Source: Microglena sp. YARC (Eukaryota; Chlorophyta; Chlorophyceae; Chlamydomonadales; Chlamydomonadaceae). From it: 64,000 nucleotides of DNA. Location of the stretch: contig CM039466.1 of NCBI GenBank assembly GCA_022414725.1, positions 38,323,626 to 38,387,625 on the forward strand, given 5' to 3'. Below, in pieces: positions 61,872-64,000 of the stretch. The number at the start of each line of letters is the position of its first letter. Within the stretch, counting starts at the first letter, position 1. The notes under the pieces were generated by a model. That model was not told where the DNA came from. It ran no database searches and was given only the letters and a program-made list of their open reading frames with translations. The translations under genes and the position numbers were made by a program.

Positions 61872-63989
61872 CGCTAACAAACCAACTAACCAATCAAACA
61901 ACCCTGGTACCGATACTAACTAACCAACCAACTAACCAACCAAACCTGGCACCGACACTAACTAATCAACCAACCAACTAACCAACCAAACAACCCTAGC
62001 ACCGACACTAACTAATCAACCAACCAACTAACCAACCAAACAACCCTAGCACCGACACTAACCTGCCCACTTCCCATCAAATTCCGGGTTCTCATTCTTC
62101 TCGAAGAATCGGTCGGGGCGGAATGTGTCGGGCTCCTTCCAGAGGTACGGGGAGCGGTGTAGGTTCCAGACGCTGATAAACAGGTCGGCGCCAGCTCCGA
62201 TGGGGTAGCTGCAGAGTATGAAGTGTTGCAGTTGTTGGGTTGTTGTGTTGGTTGGGTGGGTGGTTGGGGCGGTTGGGGTGGATTGTGGTGCATTTGGGTG
62301 ATGGGGTAGCTGCAGAGCATGACATGGTTGGGCTGGTTGGAGTGGATGGTGTGGTTGGGCGGTTGGGTGGTTGGTGGTGCACTGGGTTTATAGCCGATGT
62401 GATAGCTGCAGAGCATGACATGGTTGGGGTTGTTGAAGTTGTTGGTGTGGTTGGTGTTGTTGGGTTGTTGTTGGTACATTTTCAGGGCGGAATGTGTCGG
62501 GCTCCTTCCAGAGTTACGGAGAGCGGCGCAGGTTCCAGACACTGATAACAGGTCGGCGCCAGCTCCGATGGAGTAGCTACAGAGCATGCCATGGTTGGGG
62601 TTGGTTGGTGTGGTTGGGTTGGTTGGTAGGTTTGCACTAGCTCCGATGGGATAGCTGCAGAGCAGAAAGTGTTGCGTTTGTTGGATTGGTTGGTGTGGTT
62701 GGGGCGGTTGGTGTGGATGGTGGTGCGTTTGGGTGATGGGGTAGCTGCAGAGCGAGACACGGTCGGGGTTGGTTGGGTGGTTGGGGCGGTTGGGTGGTTG
62801 GTGTTGCATCTGATTTGCAAGCCAATGTGATAACTGCAGAGCATGCCATGGTTGGGGTGGTTTGAGTGGTTTGAGTGGTTGGGGCGGTTGGTGTCGCATC
62901 CGAGTTAAAAGCTGATGCGATAGCTGCAGAGCATGACATGGCTGATGTGGATGGAGTGGCTGGGTGGTTGGTGGTGCATCCGAGTTAAAAGCTGATGCGA
63001 TAGCTGCAGAGCATGACATGGCTGATGTGGATGGAGTGGCTGGGTGGTTGGTGGTGCATCCGAGTTAAAAGCTGATGCGATAGCTGCAGAGCATGACATG
63101 GCTGATGTGGATGGAGTGGCTGGGTGGTTGGTGGTGCATCCGAGTTAAAAGCTGATGCGATAGCTGCAGAGCATGACATGGCTGATGTGGATGGAGTGGC
63201 TGGGTGGTTGGTGGTGCATCCGAGTTAAAAGCTGATGCGATAGCTGCAGAGCATGACATGGCTGATGTGGATGGAGTGGCTGGGTGGTTGGTGGTGCATC
63301 CGAGTTAAAAGCTGATGTGATAGCTGCAGAGCATGACATGGCTGATGTGGATGGAGTGGCTGGGTGGTTGGTGGTGCATCCGACATGAAAGCTGATGTGA
63401 TAGCTGCAGAGCATGACATGATTGGGGTGGTTTGAGTGGTTGAAGCGGTTGGGTGGTCGGTGGTGCATCCGACATGAAAGCTGATGTGATAGCTGCTGAG
63501 CATGACATGGTTTGGTTGGTTGGTTGGTTGGTTGGGTTGGTTGGTTGGGTGGTTGGCGCCAGCTCCGATGTGATAGCTGCATGAGGAGGTTGTTTCATGT
63601 GTATCTTGTCTTGGGGCAACAATGGCCTACCTATGAAACTGACTGACACTGAACTGACACCCCATCCCCTCTCCACCCACCCATACCAAAACTGCAGGAC
63701 ATTTTCAGGGTATTTTCACAACATTGTCAACACCCTTCAGGAACGCCATTCCTGCCAGGGGATAGCACATCCTCTTGCAATGAGCAACGGATGAAGATGG
63801 GGGGTTGAAGGTACATTCACCCATCCACCCCCGAACACCCCACCCCCTCTCCACCCACCCATTCAAAACAATCTGGGCATTTCAGGACATTTTTACAACA
63901 TTTCAGCGCAATACTCACCCTTCAGGAACGCCATTCCTCCCTGGGGGCAGCACATCTTCTTTCAATGAGCGACGGATCAAGATGGGGGG
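59321..63989 (-). CDS. CYP97B-like cytochrome P450, last four exons
   Basis: Minus-strand exons in order are 63919-63989, 62063-62208, 60798-60985 and 59321-59437. The splice phases agree (2, 1, 0), giving 173 residues to TAA. Exon a has [17 protein letters not shown]. Exon b has [26 protein letters not shown] and GKWAG. Exon c has [15 protein letters not shown], the heme-ligand loop [11 protein letters not shown] and [19 protein letters not shown]. Exon d has [19 protein letters not shown] and a short tail. WAGYNP, ALYPNEV and GATIHT fit CYP97B, an algal/plant carotenoid-hydroxylase-type group, usually plastid. The substrate is not provable here. The 5' two thirds lie beyond 64000. Confidence 0.85.
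59438..60480 (-). repeat. Array of P450 last-exon acceptor shards
   Basis: About nine copies, 85-140 bp apart, each hold the intron end plus the first roughly 45 bp of the last exon (minus strand GGCATGGCAACAGGCGCAAC, then ATCCACACTGCCAATGGG). TGTTGGTG-rich spacers separate them. The copy at 59321-59437 is taken as real because only it runs on to a stop. Some copies keep the AG (TTAG-GTTGGC); others have lost it (TTCAATTGGC). Confidence 0.85.
60552..60685 (-). pseudogene. Partial copy of the P450 heme exon
   Basis: It encodes the second half of exon c, [20 protein letters not shown] in sense, after a lost heme loop, and ends in GTPELV with a changed donor (GTGGCAAAG). It lies between the real heme exon and the shard array. 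Confidence 0.7.
60986..61390 (-). repeat. Three decayed copies of the P450 heme-exon start
   Basis: GTTATAACCCCGCTGCTGG and GCCCTCTATCCTAA recur near 61085-61140 and 61215-61285. A shorter remnant (GGTTTCTCCTTCATCCCCTC) lies near 61350. All keep the part before the heme loop and diverge at or before PFGGG. Confidence 0.75.
61391..61510 (+). repeat. TATC microsatellite
   Basis: A pure ATCT tetramer run at 61398-61455, then imperfect copies. Confidence 0.95.
61511..61754. other. P450 intron stretch
   Basis: Nothing recognised. Confidence 0.35.
61755..61880 (+). repeat. Fragment of the dispersed repeat plus AT microsatellite
   Basis: CCTATTTGGCTACCCCTGGACTG, here trimmed to the last 60 bp of the family, is followed directly by a TA run of about 70 bp. 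Confidence 0.65.
61881..62062 (-). repeat. Array of P450 exon-b donor-side intron shards
   Basis: On the minus strand, GTTAGTGTCGGTGCTAGGG (the first intron bases after exon b) is repeated about four times with GGTTGGTTAGTTGG spacers, unit about 50 bp. Confidence 0.8.
62209..63600 (-). repeat. Array of P450 exon-b acceptor shards
   Basis: About 18 copies of the intron end CATGCTCTGCAG plus the exon b start (CTATC or CTACCCC) occur. Six near-identical 80 bp units lie at about 62890-63370. A longer shard at 62487-62580 repeats most of exon b with frameshifts. Spacers are rich in CCAACCACCCAACC. Confidence 0.85.
63731..63816 (-). pseudogene. Decayed copy of the P450 exon a
   Basis: A 185 bp tandem unit holds exon a twice. 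This copy reads [17 protein letters not shown], its acceptor AG has become AA (CTTCAA) and its donor is GTGTTG, so it should not splice. The other copy (63919-63989) has good CAG and GTGAGT signals. Confidence 0.85.
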
Positions 63990-64000
63990 CTGAGGGTACA

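Noticed and set aside
62012..63019. 335-codon minus-strand open frame rich in Pro, Asn and His
   Set aside because: It runs through intronic shards and spacers in the wrong frame for exon b.
62890..63370. Regular 80 bp repeats resembling a CRISPR array
   Set aside because: There is no repeat/spacer alternation; the whole unit repeats and contains a splice acceptor copy. The host is a eukaryote.

Overview
The window looks like nuclear DNA of a green alga or close relative. The evidence is GT-AG introns, a plant-type PP2C phosphatase, a CYP97-type cytochrome P450, and a non-LTR retrotransposon with the domain set of the Dualen/RandI family known from Chlamydomonas. Species cannot be named from the sequence. 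Most of the DNA is intronic or intergenic and full of minisatellites, microsatellites, long G or C runs and transposons.

Layout. 1-1612: upstream DNA with nothing recognised. 1613-10057 (+): a complete five-exon PP2C gene (445 aa). 17543-23954 (+): a second 3' module that again encodes the end of a PP2C domain plus a different C-terminus. It has no 5' exons of its own and is in phase with exon 4 of the first gene, so it may be an alternative 3' end. 24.7-35.3 kb: SINEs, MITEs, two adjacent PIF/Harbinger-like elements and minisatellites. 35.5-42 kb: a GTCAGTGA satellite interrupted by a Ty1/copia-like LTR element (37403-41669). 43450-52240 (-): a 5'-truncated Dualen-like LINE. In transcription order it carries a duplicated cysteine-protease-like domain, AP endonuclease, reverse transcriptase, RNase H, a zinc motif and a restriction-like endonuclease. 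It is flanked by two 1.7 kb direct repeats about 99.6% identical. 54-59 kb: repeats and degenerate tRNA-like DNA. 59321-63989 (-): the last four exons of a CYP97B-like P450, with its 5' part beyond the window edge.

The most striking pattern is that, in both host genes, many introns carry tandem arrays built from the neighbouring splice junction: the last intron bases plus the first exon bases, or the last exon bases plus the donor. At least nine such arrays are visible, at PP2C exon 4 (both sides), the second PP2C module (four places) and the P450 (exons 1-4). Some copies are intact enough to be used as extra exons; most are decayed.

The mobile elements also interact. The SINEs share their 3' tail with the LINE, which suggests LINE-driven mobilisation. 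One SINE-type element lies directly against the P450 stop codon. An hAT-like MITE family shows clear 8 bp target duplications at five sites. All exon calls rest on reading splice signals, phase and family motifs by eye; no alignment or transcript data were available.
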